This document shows, piece after piece, positions 48,045-54,826 of a DNA stretch of 64,000 bases. This stretch comes from Nonlabens sp. YIK11. Lineage in GTDB: Bacteria; Bacteroidota; Bacteroidia; Flavobacteriales; Flavobacteriaceae. Within the stretch, counting starts at the first letter, position 1, and each line of letters starts with the position of its first letter. The translations under genes were made by a program, and so were the position numbers. The notes beneath the pieces were generated by a model, which worked only from the letters and a program-made list of their open reading frames with translations, searched no databases and was not told where the DNA came from. The stretch is taken from the NCBI RefSeq assembly GCF_001413925.1, contig NZ_LBMJ01000001.1, positions 3,167,499-3,231,498 of the forward strand, in the 5' to 3' direction.

Positions 48045-48072
48045 CAATCAAAACATACTTCCCAATAAAGGG

Positions 48073-48111
48073 AAAGTACCCTGTCTAAAAAAACTTCAGA
48101 CAGGATACTTT
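48073..48111 (-). promoter_or_regulatory. Hairpin behind tuf
   Basis: 14-bp arms (48073-48086 and 48098-48111, one wobble pair) around an 11-nt loop begin 16 bases after the tuf stop codon. The T-run lies in the loop rather than after the stem, so partial attenuation or RNA processing ahead of tRNA-Trp is more likely than full termination. Confidence 0.55.
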
Positions 48112-48126
48112 ATTTATTAGATAGAA

Positions 48127-49314
48127 TTAATCTAGGATCTCAGTTACCTGACCAGCACCTACTGTTCTACCACCTTCACGGATTGCAAAGCGTAGACCTA
48201 AGTTCAATGCGATAGGTTGGATAAGATCAACAGTGATCGTCAAGTTATCTCCAGGCATAACCATCTCTACTCCATCAGGAAGAGCGATGTTCCCAGTCAC
48301 GTCAGTTGTACGTACGTAGAACTGTGGACGGTAGTTGTTATGGAATGGAGTGTGACGTCCACCTTCTTCTTTTTTCAAGATGTAAACCTCAGCCTTGAAT
48401 TTAGCGTGTGGAGTTACAGATCCTGGCTTAGTAATTACCATACCACGAGAGATTTGAGACTTCTCAATACCTCTTAAAAGGATACCTGCGTTATCTCCAG
48501 CCTCACCTCTATCAAGAATCTGACGGAACATTTCAATACCAGTAATCGTAGATGTCAATTTTTGAGCACCCATACCGATGATTTCTACTGGGTCACCAGT
48601 GTTAGCCACACCAGTCTCAATACGACCAGTTGCAACAGTACCACGACCTGTAATAGAGAATACATCCTCGATAGGCATCAAGAAAGGCTTGTCAACCTCA
48701 CGTTGTGGCTCTTCGATCCAAGTATCAACAGCTTCCATCAACTCAAGAACTGTATTTACCCATTTTTCTTCACCATTCAATGCACCTAGAGCAGATCCGG
48801 AAACAACAGGACCATTGTCACCATCATATTCATAGAAATTCAATAGATCACGAACTTCCATATCTACTAGTTCAAGAAGCTCCTCATCATCTACCATGTC
48901 AACCTTGTTAAGGAAAACAACGATACGTGGAATACCTACCTGACGTCCTAGAAGGATGTGCTCGCGAGTTTGTGGCATAGGACCATCAGTCGCAGCAACT
49001 ACAAGGATAGCACCGTCCATCTGGGCAGCACCAGTTACCATGTTCTTTACATAATCCGCGTGACCAGGACAGTCTACGTGAGCGTAGTGTCTGTTAAGCG
49101 TTTGATACTCTACGTGTGAAGAGTTGATCGTGATACCACGTTCTTTTTCTTCTGGAGCATTGTCAATTTGATCAAAACTTGTTGCCTTAGAGTAACCAGC
49201 ATCTGCAAGTACTTTAGTGATTGCAGCAGTAAGAGTAGTCTTACCGTGGTCAACGTGACCAATAGTTCCTACGTTAAGGTGCGGTTTCGAACGATCGTAC
49301 GTTTCTTTAGCCAT
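48127..49314 (-). CDS. tuf: Elongation factor Tu
   Basis: EF-Tu of 395 residues delivers aminoacyl-tRNA to the ribosome as a GTPase. The G1 motif GHVDHGKTT is at residues 19-27. G2 lies in RGITI, G3 is DCPGHADY, G4 is NKVDM and G5 is GSALGAL. Domains 2 and 3 follow with the expected [11 protein letters not shown]. It is preceded by four tRNA genes and followed by tRNA-Trp and secE, so it is probably transcribed with the tRNAs. Confidence 0.98.
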   Translation of the reverse strand: MAKETYDRSKPHLNVGTIGHVDHGKTTLTAAITKVLADAGYSKATSFDQIDNAPEEKERGITINSSHVEYQTLNRHYAHVDCPGHADYVKNMVTGAAQMDGAILVVAATDGPMPQTREHILLGRQVGIPRIVVFLNKVDMVDDEELLELVDMEVRDLLNFYEYDGDNGPVVSGSALGALNGEEKWVNTVLELMEAVDTWIEEPQREVDKPFLMPIEDVFSITGRGTVATGRIETGVANTGDPVEIIGMGAQKLTSTITGIEMFRQILDRGEAGDNAGILLRGIEKSQISRGMVITKPGSVTPHAKFKAEVYILKKEEGGRHTPFHNNYRPQFYVRTTDVTGNIALPDGVEMVMPGDNLTITVDLIQPIALNLGLRFAIREGGRTVGAGQVTEILD

Positions 49315-49430
49315 AATTATAATCTTAGTTTATATTAGTGTTTCAATTTAAAAACTGACACGGATACAAAACCAAATCAGCTTATACTATTTAGGGCCTC
49401 ATAAAGAGACCTTTCTTTCAATTTCTATCG

Positions 49431-49502
49431 AGCCAATGACGAGATTTGAACTCGTGACCTCTTCCTTACCAAGGAAACGCTCTACCCCTGAGCTACACCG
49501 GC
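49431..49502 (-). tRNA. tRNA-Thr (GGT)
   Basis: A 72-nt cloverleaf. Acceptor arms GCCGGTG / CATTGGC pair with two G-U wobbles. The anticodon loop TTGGTAA gives GGT and the T-arm has GTTCAAATC. It is the last of the four tRNAs upstream of tuf. A palindrome copy lies just upstream (49515-49530). Confidence 0.95.
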
Positions 49503-49514
49503 TTGTGATGTTAA

Positions 49515-49530
49515 CGCTTTCGCGAAAGCG
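49515..49530. repeat. 16-bp palindrome, copy between tRNA-Gly and tRNA-Thr
   Basis: Perfect copy in the roughly 100-bp tRNA spacer, so it is present in the primary tRNA-tuf transcript. Confidence 0.95.
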
Positions 49531-49604
49531 AAATAGCCAAAGGCTTTTCAGAACACGGTAAAGAAATCTCACCTTGCCTGACACCGCTATTGCGGAATAA
49601 TTAG

Positions 49605-49677
49605 AGCGAGAGACCGGGTTCGAACCGGCGACATTCAGCTTGGAAGGCTGACGCTCTACCAACTGAGCTACTCTCGC
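49605..49677 (-). tRNA. tRNA-Gly (TCC)
   Basis: A 73-nt cloverleaf. Acceptor GCGAGAG / CTCTCGC pairs fully. The anticodon loop CTTCCAA gives TCC and the T-loop is GTTCGAACC. It is the third tRNA of the Thr-Tyr-Gly-Thr series. Confidence 0.96.
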
Positions 49678-49709
49678 AATTACCATTTCTAGAATGGCTG
49701 TAATTAATG

Positions 49710-49790
49710 TGGGGAGAGCAGGATTCGAACCTGCGAAGGTTTCCCAACGGAGTTACAGTCCGTCCTCGTTGGCCGCTTGAGTATCTCCCC
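49710..49790 (-). tRNA. tRNA-Tyr (GTA)
   Basis: An 81-nt class II tRNA with a long variable arm. Acceptor GGGGAGA / TCTCCCC, anticodon loop ACTGTAA giving GTA, T-loop GTTCGAATC, discriminator A. It is the second tRNA of the series. Confidence 0.96.
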
Positions 49791-49821
49791 AATAATTACT
49801 TCAATTTTTCAAAAAACAAAG

Positions 49822-49895
49822 AGCCGATGGAGGGACTCGAACCCACGACCTGCTGATTACAAATCAGCTGCTCTAGCCAGCTGAGCTACATCGGC
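49822..49895 (-). tRNA. tRNA-Thr (TGT)
   Basis: A 74-nt cloverleaf. Acceptor GCCGATG / CATCGGC pairs fully. The anticodon loop TTTGTAA gives TGT and the T-loop is GTTCGAGTC. It is the first gene of the tRNA-tuf transcription unit, about 30 nt after the leader hairpin. Confidence 0.96.
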
Positions 49896-49924
49896 TTATG
49901 ATAGATTTTAAGCGCACCACGCTC

Positions 49925-49940
49925 CCGTTATTTCTAACGG
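49925..49940 (-). promoter_or_regulatory. GAAA-tetraloop hairpin in the tRNA-tuf leader
   Basis: On the transcript CCGTTA-GAAA-TAACGG forms a perfect 6-bp stem capped by a GNRA tetraloop, immediately after the predicted start site. It may protect the 5' end or mark a processing site. Confidence 0.55.
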
Positions 49941-49944
49941 ACTG

Positions 49945-49973
49945 CAAATGTAAGCCTATTTTTTAATTACCAA
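49945..49973 (-). promoter_or_regulatory. Promoter of the tRNA-Thr/Tyr/Gly/Thr-tuf operon
   Basis: Minus-strand TTG (49971-49973), 18-bp spacer, TACATTTG (49945-49952). This is an exact match to the Bacteroidota consensus TTG-N17-23-TAnnTTTG. It lies 50 bp ahead of the first tRNA. Confidence 0.75.
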
Positions 49974-50051
49974 AAAATATTTGGGCAAAAATATATTGCG
50001 GAGTAATAATTTATTTTCCAACTGGACCAACACGCCTGTTTACCAAATACC

Positions 50052-50936
50052 TTAAGACTTCTTATTGCGAGGATGCGCAGCGGCATGAACGTTTTTGAGC
50101 GCCTGCATACTGGTGTGAGTGTACACTTGAGTGCTGGCAAGGCTGGCGTGTCCCAACAGTTCCTTGATGGCATTCAAGTCTGCTCCCTTATCCAAAAGAT
50201 GAGTGGCAAATGTGTGTCGCAGCACATGCGGGCTTACCTTAGTCTTTAAGCTCACCTTCTTAAAATAATGATTGACGATTCTATATATTAAGGATGCGTA
50301 TATAGGTTTTCCTTTTTCGGTAAGGAAGAAACTTTGGTCATTATAGAGATCTACCACTTCTCTTATCTTGAGATAATTCTGCATTACCTTGATGGTAGAA
50401 TTCATAAGCGGTACAATTCTCTGCTTGTTGCGCTTTCCTATTATGTTCAAACGCGAGGCTTCCAGATCTACAGATGCCAATGTTAGACTTAATAATTCTG
50501 CCCTGCGCATCCCGCTTACATACAACAATTCAATTAAGGCTCTATCTCTTACCTCACTAAAAGATAAAGGATCATAATCTGTATCCAGTAATTCACTTAC
50601 TTCTTTTTGAGAAAAGGGTACCTGTATTTTCTTGGACACCTTTAGGCTTTTATGAAGTGTCATTATATTATGTTCCACAAAACCTTGATTGCGCAGAAAT
50701 CTAAAATAGGATTTTAAGGAAGACATTTTACGGTTGACACTTCTCGAACTCATCCCTTCTTCCATGAGCTGAGCCATCCACTGCCTTACCATATTATATG
50801 TCGCATTACCCAATGCCGAATCATGATCCTCAAGAAATTCTTTGAATTGATCCAAGTCCCGTAGATAGGACTCACTGGTATGCACGCTATAGTGTTTTTC
50901 TAACGTGAGGTAATTTTTATATTCAGGAATGTGCAT
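50052..50936 (-). CDS. xerC: Tyrosine recombinase, XerC type
   Basis: The 294-residue site-specific recombinase that, with XerD, resolves chromosome dimers at dif. The N-terminal SAM-like DNA-binding domain covers residues about 1-85. Catalytic residues R144 (SGMRRAE), K168 (GKRNK), H237 and R240 (HVLRHTF), H263 and Y272 (STQVYTH) are all present, so it should be active. The ATG at 50934-50936 follows directly on the T-run of a terminator behind rpsU, leaving no room for a leader if transcription comes from rpsU. Position next to rpsU fits the chromosomal housekeeping XerC of Bacteroidota and argues against a mobile integrase. Confidence 0.9.
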   Translation of the reverse strand: MHIPEYKNYLTLEKHYSVHTSESYLRDLDQFKEFLEDHDSALGNATYNMVRQWMAQLMEEGMSSRSVNRKMSSLKSYFRFLRNQGFVEHNIMTLHKSLKVSKKIQVPFSQKEVSELLDTDYDPLSFSEVRDRALIELLYVSGMRRAELLSLTLASVDLEASRLNIIGKRNKQRIVPLMNSTIKVMQNYLKIREVVDLYNDQSFFLTEKGKPIYASLIYRIVNHYFKKVSLKTKVSPHVLRHTFATHLLDKGADLNAIKELLGHASLASTQVYTHTSMQALKNVHAAAHPRNKKS

Positions 50937-50976
50937 AAAAAAACGATCCGATAAATTTAATCATTTATCGGATCGT
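50937..50976 (-). terminator. Strong terminator between rpsU and xerC
   Basis: A perfect 14-bp stem (50943-50956 with 50963-50976) with a 6-nt loop is followed on the minus strand by six Ts (50937-50942). The ATG of xerC comes next without a gap. Confidence 0.88.
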
Positions 50977-51000
50977 CATAATTAGTATTCTAATAAAAGC

Positions 51001-51195
51001 TTACATGTTCTCTGCATCTCTCAAATGCTGGATGTATTCTGCTTTGATTTTCTGTGCTCTTTTTGCAACAGATGGTTTAGTGAACTGCTGTCTTCTACGT
51101 AGTTCACGCATCTTTCCTGTACGATCAAATTTACGTTTGAAACGCTTCAGGGCTCTGTCGATATTTTCTCCGTCTTTAACTGGTATAATTAACAT
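51001..51195 (-). CDS. rpsU: 30S ribosomal protein S21
   Basis: A 64-residue basic protein of the small subunit: MLIIPVKDGENIDRALKRFKRKFDRTGKMRELRRRQQFTKPS. In Bacteroidota, bS21 helps hide the 16S rRNA 3' tail inside the 30S subunit, which explains why most mRNAs there lack Shine-Dalgarno sites. This gene is the exception: its leader pairs with the whole expected tail, and the start codon is unambiguous. It has its own promoter and terminator and is therefore a separate short unit ahead of xerC. Autoregulation by ribosomes lacking bS21 is known from Flavobacterium johnsoniae and is inferred here. Confidence 0.96.
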   Translation of the reverse strand: MLIIPVKDGENIDRALKRFKRKFDRTGKMRELRRRQQFTKPSVAKRAQKIKAEYIQHLRDAENM

Positions 51196-51201
51196 AGTGT
51201 C

Positions 51202-51215
51202 ATCACCTCCTTTCT
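51202..51215 (-). promoter_or_regulatory. Exceptionally long Shine-Dalgarno sequence of rpsU
   Basis: AGAAAGGAGGTGAT on the transcript is complementary over 14 nt to the 3' end expected for Bacteroidota 16S rRNA (ATCACCTCCTTTCT). It lies 6-7 nt ahead of the rpsU ATG. It is the only strong Shine-Dalgarno site noticed at a gene start in this window. Confidence 0.9.
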
Positions 51216-51224
51216 TTGGGACGG

Positions 51225-51254
51225 CAAAAATACATTTTTATTTATGATCCCAAA
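51225..51254 (-). promoter_or_regulatory. Promoter of rpsU
   Basis: Minus-strand TTTG (51251-51254), 18-bp spacer, TATTTTTG (51225-51232): an exact TAnnTTTG -7 box. The transcript would begin near 51219, placing the Shine-Dalgarno site almost at the 5' end. Confidence 0.72.
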
Positions 51255-51271
51255 CTATTTATATGATTTTT

Positions 51272-51285
51272 CGCTTTCGCGAAAG
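51272..51285. repeat. 16-bp palindrome, eroded copy upstream of the rpsU promoter
   Basis: CGCTTTCGCGAAAG is retained, while the last two bases are changed. It lies 13 bp beyond the amylase stop codon. Confidence 0.8.
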
Positions 51286-51298
51286 GAAATTAACCAAA

Positions 51299-52669
51299 CT
51301 ACTTCACAGACCATACACTATAACCCTTTGGCGGGACTTCAATCTTAACCCATCCATTGCTTTGGACTACCGGCTCCCAACCTGAGTTTCCGCTATAGTC
51401 CTTTATTCTTCGTGATCCCCAATTTGTTTGTATCCAACGTTCTTGCCAAGAAGAACTTGTATTCAGATAAACTACGAGTCCATTGTTATTATAACCATTC
51501 CTTCTGGCAATATATTCATCATTATCAGCATATAAGTATGAGGTAGTTCCTCCCGCTAGGTTGTTATGGATCCATATCAAATTATTGAGCTTATTCTTAT
51601 CCAACCAGCCTTCATAATCACTATAAAACATTGTGGGGTACCCTTCATGAGTTAAGATGTAAGCATAGGCTAAAATCTTATTGTTGAAAATCTCATCTGT
51701 ATCATGGTTTGCAACAAATGTTACCGCTTTTGAAGGTTGTCTCTTTAACAACATATCACCGTTTAGATTAGTTAAGTCATTGTTTTGAAATGCATCCTTC
51801 ATTCGATAATAACAAGCGAAATCAAAGGCGCTACTTCCAGAGGCATTAACCCAATCTTCAAGAATTTGTGCATTGCCATCCCAAAGTTCACCTACAGAAA
51901 ATCCGCCTACATTATTATTCCACTCTCGTATTACCCAAGGCTCGAAACCTTTTACATAGTCAAACCTCCAACCGTCAAAACCCATCGTGTTTTTGTAATA
52001 TTTTGCCACAGAGTTTTGATTACGATACAGCTCATCTTGTACATATCCTTTATGATGACAAAGGTCTGCAAAACCTCCAAAAACGCCGGAATCGTTATTG
52101 TGATAGTCGTTAGGGTGAAAGTCATATTGAGATCTATAAAACATACCTGAAGCTGGTGTGTAATCAGTATAAGTATCTGAATTAGTAAAAATATTAGCAT
52201 CAGCATTACCACCGCTATTATGATTAAGGACTATGTCTGCATACACATTCAGATTATTCTGGTGTGCGGTAGTGATTAATGACTCAAGCTCTGACCTTGA
52301 GCCAAATCTAGTTTCTGTGCTTCCCATTTGATTAAAATCTCCAAAATCAAAATAATCATAAGGATCGTAACCCATAGAAAAGGGACCATTTTGTGCTTTT
52401 GAAGCCGGTGGTAACCAGATCGCATTAATTCCAGCGCTTGACCAGGCTGGAACTTTGCCCTTTACAGTATTCCACCAGTTTCCACCACCTGGAACGTCCC
52501 AATAAAAAGCCTGCATCATCACACCGTTAGGGTTAGCGGCTTTTGAATTGACTTCATTATCTATCGTTAATATAGAAGTTTCCATTTCCTGCTCGATAGA
52601 TTCATCAGAGCAAGAAATAAACGTAGTCACTGCCAATACAGAAACTAAAATCAGATGAAATTTTTTCAT
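51299..52669 (-). CDS. Alpha-amylase, GH13 family, lipoprotein
   Basis: A 456-residue endo-acting alpha-1,4-glucan hydrolase. A lipoprotein signal (VTTFISC) is followed by acidic residues (SDES), a pattern that in Bacteroidota can direct lipoproteins to the cell surface. The GH13 regions are clear: region I ADIVLNH, region II GWRFDYVKG with nucleophile D237, region III GELWDG with acid/base E261, and region IV ANHDTDE with D323. The C-terminal beta domain ends KGYSVWSVK. The overall pattern resembles the compact plant/archaeal-like GH13 subfamilies. It stands alone, without SusC/SusD genes beside it, so a scavenging role on starch or glycogen is inferred. Confidence 0.9.
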   Translation of the reverse strand: MKKFHLILVSVLAVTTFISCSDESIEQEMETSILTIDNEVNSKAANPNGVMMQAFYWDVPGGGNWWNTVKGKVPAWSSAGINAIWLPPASKAQNGPFSMGYDPYDYFDFGDFNQMGSTETRFGSRSELESLITTAHQNNLNVYADIVLNHNSGGNADANIFTNSDTYTDYTPASGMFYRSQYDFHPNDYHNNDSGVFGGFADLCHHKGYVQDELYRNQNSVAKYYKNTMGFDGWRFDYVKGFEPWVIREWNNNVGGFSVGELWDGNAQILEDWVNASGSSAFDFACYYRMKDAFQNNDLTNLNGDMLLKRQPSKAVTFVANHDTDEIFNNKILAYAYILTHEGYPTMFYSDYEGWLDKNKLNNLIWIHNNLAGGTTSYLYADNDEYIARRNGYNNNGLVVYLNTSSSWQERWIQTNWGSRRIKDYSGNSGWEPVVQSNGWVKIEVPPKGYSVWSVK

Positions 52670-52705
52670 ATTAGTAATTATGTAGGTTAATAATTACCAA
52701 AAACT

Positions 52706-52734
52706 AAAAAATCCTTAGCTTAAACTAAGGATTT
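52706..52734 (-). terminator. Terminator behind the acyl-CoA dehydrogenase gene
   Basis: AAATCCTTAG / CTAAGGATTT is a perfect 10-bp stem with a 6-nt loop, followed on the minus strand by a T-run. It separates the dehydrogenase from the amylase gene. A perfect 14-bp palindrome, CGAAAACGTTTTCG, lies at 52749-52762 between the stop codon and this stem. Confidence 0.8.
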
Positions 52735-52770
52735 GTAATAATTCTTTACGAAAACGTTTTCGCTATTTTA

Positions 52771-53940
52771 CTATTCAGCTGCAGGCTTATAATCCTTACC
52801 GTCCAAAGTCATTTTTGCAATGATCTCTCTCATGATCTCGCTGGTACCGCCGCCTATCGGGCCTAATCTACTATCACGCCACATTCTGGCTAGTGGATAT
52901 TCCTCGATGTATCCATAACCTCCAAGGAATTGTAGGCAGCCATAGATCACCTCATCGGCGACTTTAGTCGATAGAAGTTTTGCCATACTGGCTTCCTTTA
53001 CAGGATACAGACCTTTGTCCAGTTCCTCAGCAATGGAGTAGTTAAAGTTCTTAGCCATCTCTACCTCACTCAACATATCTGCGAGTTTGTGACGCAATGC
53101 CTGAAATTTATCCAGTGATTTACCAAAGGCCGTACGGTCTCTCATATAGCCTATGGTATATTCCAAGGCGTATTCTGCTCTTGCATGACCATTGATCGCC
53201 ATGATCAATCGCTCTAGGGCAAAGTGCTGCATGATGTATGGAAAGCCCTTACCTTCTTCACCCATAAGATTTTCAACTGGCACACGCACATTGTCAAAAC
53301 CTATCTCGCCCGTATCGCTGGCGCGCCATCCTAATTTGTTCAATTTTGTGGCGCTTATGCCTGGCGTTTCTCTATCCATTAAGAATATGGAGATACCACG
53401 ACCTTTTGCATCTGGATCTGTTTTGGCAGCTACTACTAAATAGTCTGAATACACACCATTGGTAATGAAGGTCTTTGAACCGTTAATCACATAATGATCA
53501 CCATCCTTTACAGCCGTGGTTCGCATACCTGCTACATCACTACCACCAAAGGGTTCGGTTATACAAAGACAACCTATTTTGTCACCGGTAAGTGTAGGGA
53601 CTAAGTATTCCTCCTTGATCCTATCGTCTCCTTCTTTCAATAGGTGTTGCGCACCTAAGAATGCCTGTACCCACATGGCAGCAGCAAAACCACCAGAGTT
53701 AACGCGCTGCATCTCTTCTAAAAATATAACGGTGTAAAAAAAGTCCAGATCCAGACCGCCGTATTCTTCAGGATAATAAAGCCCGAAGTAGCCCATATCA
53801 CCCATCTTCTTGAAAATCTCGCGATCTATCTGGCCGGTTTCTTCCCAGCGATCCACATGAGGAACGACTTCTTTATTTAAAAAATCCCTAAAACTTTGTC
53901 TGAAGAAATTGTGTTCTTCGGTAAAATATTTTGAATACAT
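52771..53940 (-). CDS. Acyl-CoA dehydrogenase
   Basis: A 389-residue FAD-dependent enzyme catalysing alpha,beta-dehydrogenation of an acyl-CoA and passing electrons to electron-transfer flavoprotein. Family signatures CITEPFGGSDVAGM (about 126-139) and the C-terminal QFLGGYGYIEEYPLARMWRD are present. The usual catalytic Glu near the C-terminus is replaced (GGGTSEIMRE). Glu243 in FALERL sits where isovaleryl-CoA and long-chain dehydrogenases carry theirs. Chain length is therefore uncertain. It follows the helix-hairpin-helix gene by 23 bp and ends at a terminator, probably the last gene of that unit. Confidence 0.9.
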   Translation of the reverse strand: MYSKYFTEEHNFFRQSFRDFLNKEVVPHVDRWEETGQIDREIFKKMGDMGYFGLYYPEEYGGLDLDFFYTVIFLEEMQRVNSGGFAAAMWVQAFLGAQHLLKEGDDRIKEEYLVPTLTGDKIGCLCITEPFGGSDVAGMRTTAVKDGDHYVINGSKTFITNGVYSDYLVVAAKTDPDAKGRGISIFLMDRETPGISATKLNKLGWRASDTGEIGFDNVRVPVENLMGEEGKGFPYIMQHFALERLIMAINGHARAEYALEYTIGYMRDRTAFGKSLDKFQALRHKLADMLSEVEMAKNFNYSIAEELDKGLYPVKEASMAKLLSTKVADEVIYGCLQFLGGYGYIEEYPLARMWRDSRLGPIGGGTSEIMREIIAKMTLDGKDYKPAAE

Positions 53941-53963
53941 AAAATGCTTTGAATACGGTTTTT

Positions 53964-54818
53964 TTAGTCCAGCGTCAAATATAGCTGAATTAAAGCCAAT
54001 TTTTCCGTTGGGAATCTTGAGGTGAGCGTTACATCCTTCCAGGTCTTGAAACCATCCCGCAGGGTGCGCTGCTCTATAAGTTTATCGACAAGGTAGTCGT
54101 TAAAATATGGGATTGTTGACAGCTGATCGCTGGTGGCGTTATTGAGCGCTAACTTTTTAAAGCCAGCCTTTGGTGTGACGTAAAAGTGTTTACGCAGTTC
54201 GACCATGGTTGAATCTGAAAGTCCGTACACATCACGTACCTGCATGATATCAATAAAACCGTCAAGTTTTTCCCGTTCTTTCACAATCCGGCCAGATAGA
54301 GCAGGTCCTATCCCATATACTTTGCGCAAATCTTCCAGCGATGCCTTGTTGATATCCATGGCAACTATTTTTCGGTTAGAGAAGTCACTGGAATAGCTTT
54401 TCCTAGGCTCGTTGACCCAAGATGGAAATTTGAAATAGGGCGAGATACTATCCAGCCACTTGTCGCTTACTTTGGTGACTTGTTGAAATTGATCAGCCGT
54501 GTTGATGAATTTTCCGCTTTCGCGAAAGCGAGACAGCCTATCCAACTCTGCTTCATTCAAACCTAAAATGTAGGCTCTATAGTCAGTGATATAATTGGGA
54601 TTGAAGGGATAAATGGTGTCCTTTCTCTTTGCCGTGGCCATCTTGATAGAATCAATTTGAGCCTGGTATTGAGAAACGTCACTCAGCACGATATCTGACG
54701 TTGGTTTAGTGGCGACATAGTATCTAATTCCCACAACGATCACCAATAAAATGAGTAAAATAAAAATCCCTCCTTGTTGTCGCCTATTGAACAAAAAGAG
54801 GGATTTAAAATTTTTCAT
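53964..54818 (-). CDS. Helix-hairpin-helix (ComEA-like) membrane-anchored protein
   Basis: 284 residues. A short basic N-terminus is followed by one transmembrane helix (about 17-35, GIFILLILLVIVVGIRYYV), then three helix-hairpin-helix regions: LNEAELDRLSRF, NKASLEDLRKVYGIGPALSGRIVKERE and NATSDQLSTIPYFNDYLVDKLI. ComEA-type proteins bind DNA at the envelope during uptake, but many Bacteroidota carry this longer form of unknown function. The central motif is the best-conserved one. A palindrome copy (54515-54530) is read here in another frame as RFRES. It lies 8 bp behind the symporter gene. Confidence 0.82.
   Translation of the reverse strand: MKNFKSLFLFNRRQQGGIFILLILLVIVVGIRYYVATKPTSDIVLSDVSQYQAQIDSIKMATAKRKDTIYPFNPNYITDYRAYILGLNEAELDRLSRFRESGKFINTADQFQQVTKVSDKWLDSISPYFKFPSWVNEPRKSYSSDFSNRKIVAMDINKASLEDLRKVYGIGPALSGRIVKEREKLDGFIDIMQVRDVYGLSDSTMVELRKHFYVTPKAGFKKLALNNATSDQLSTIPYFNDYLVDKLIEQRTLRDGFKTWKDVTLTSRFPTEKLALIQLYLTLD
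54515..54530. repeat. 16-bp palindrome, copy inside the helix-hairpin-helix gene
   Basis: Perfect copy, here read in a different frame as RFRES. Confidence 0.95.
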
Positions 54819-54826
54819 CTATTCAT

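Noticed and set aside
49399..49792. Two open frames of 95 and 63 residues across the tRNA cluster
   Set aside because: They are translations through tRNA-Thr, tRNA-Gly and tRNA-Tyr, with no coding evidence.
50052..50936. XerC-like recombinase as the integrase of a mobile element next to tRNA genes
   Set aside because: All catalytic residues and the rpsU neighbourhood fit the housekeeping enzyme. No att-like direct repeats or cargo genes were seen beside the tRNAs.
52749..52762. CGAAAACGTTTTCG as another copy of the 16-bp palindrome
   Set aside because: Perfectly symmetrical but with a different core and outer bases, and seen once. It is treated as an unrelated palindrome behind the dehydrogenase gene.
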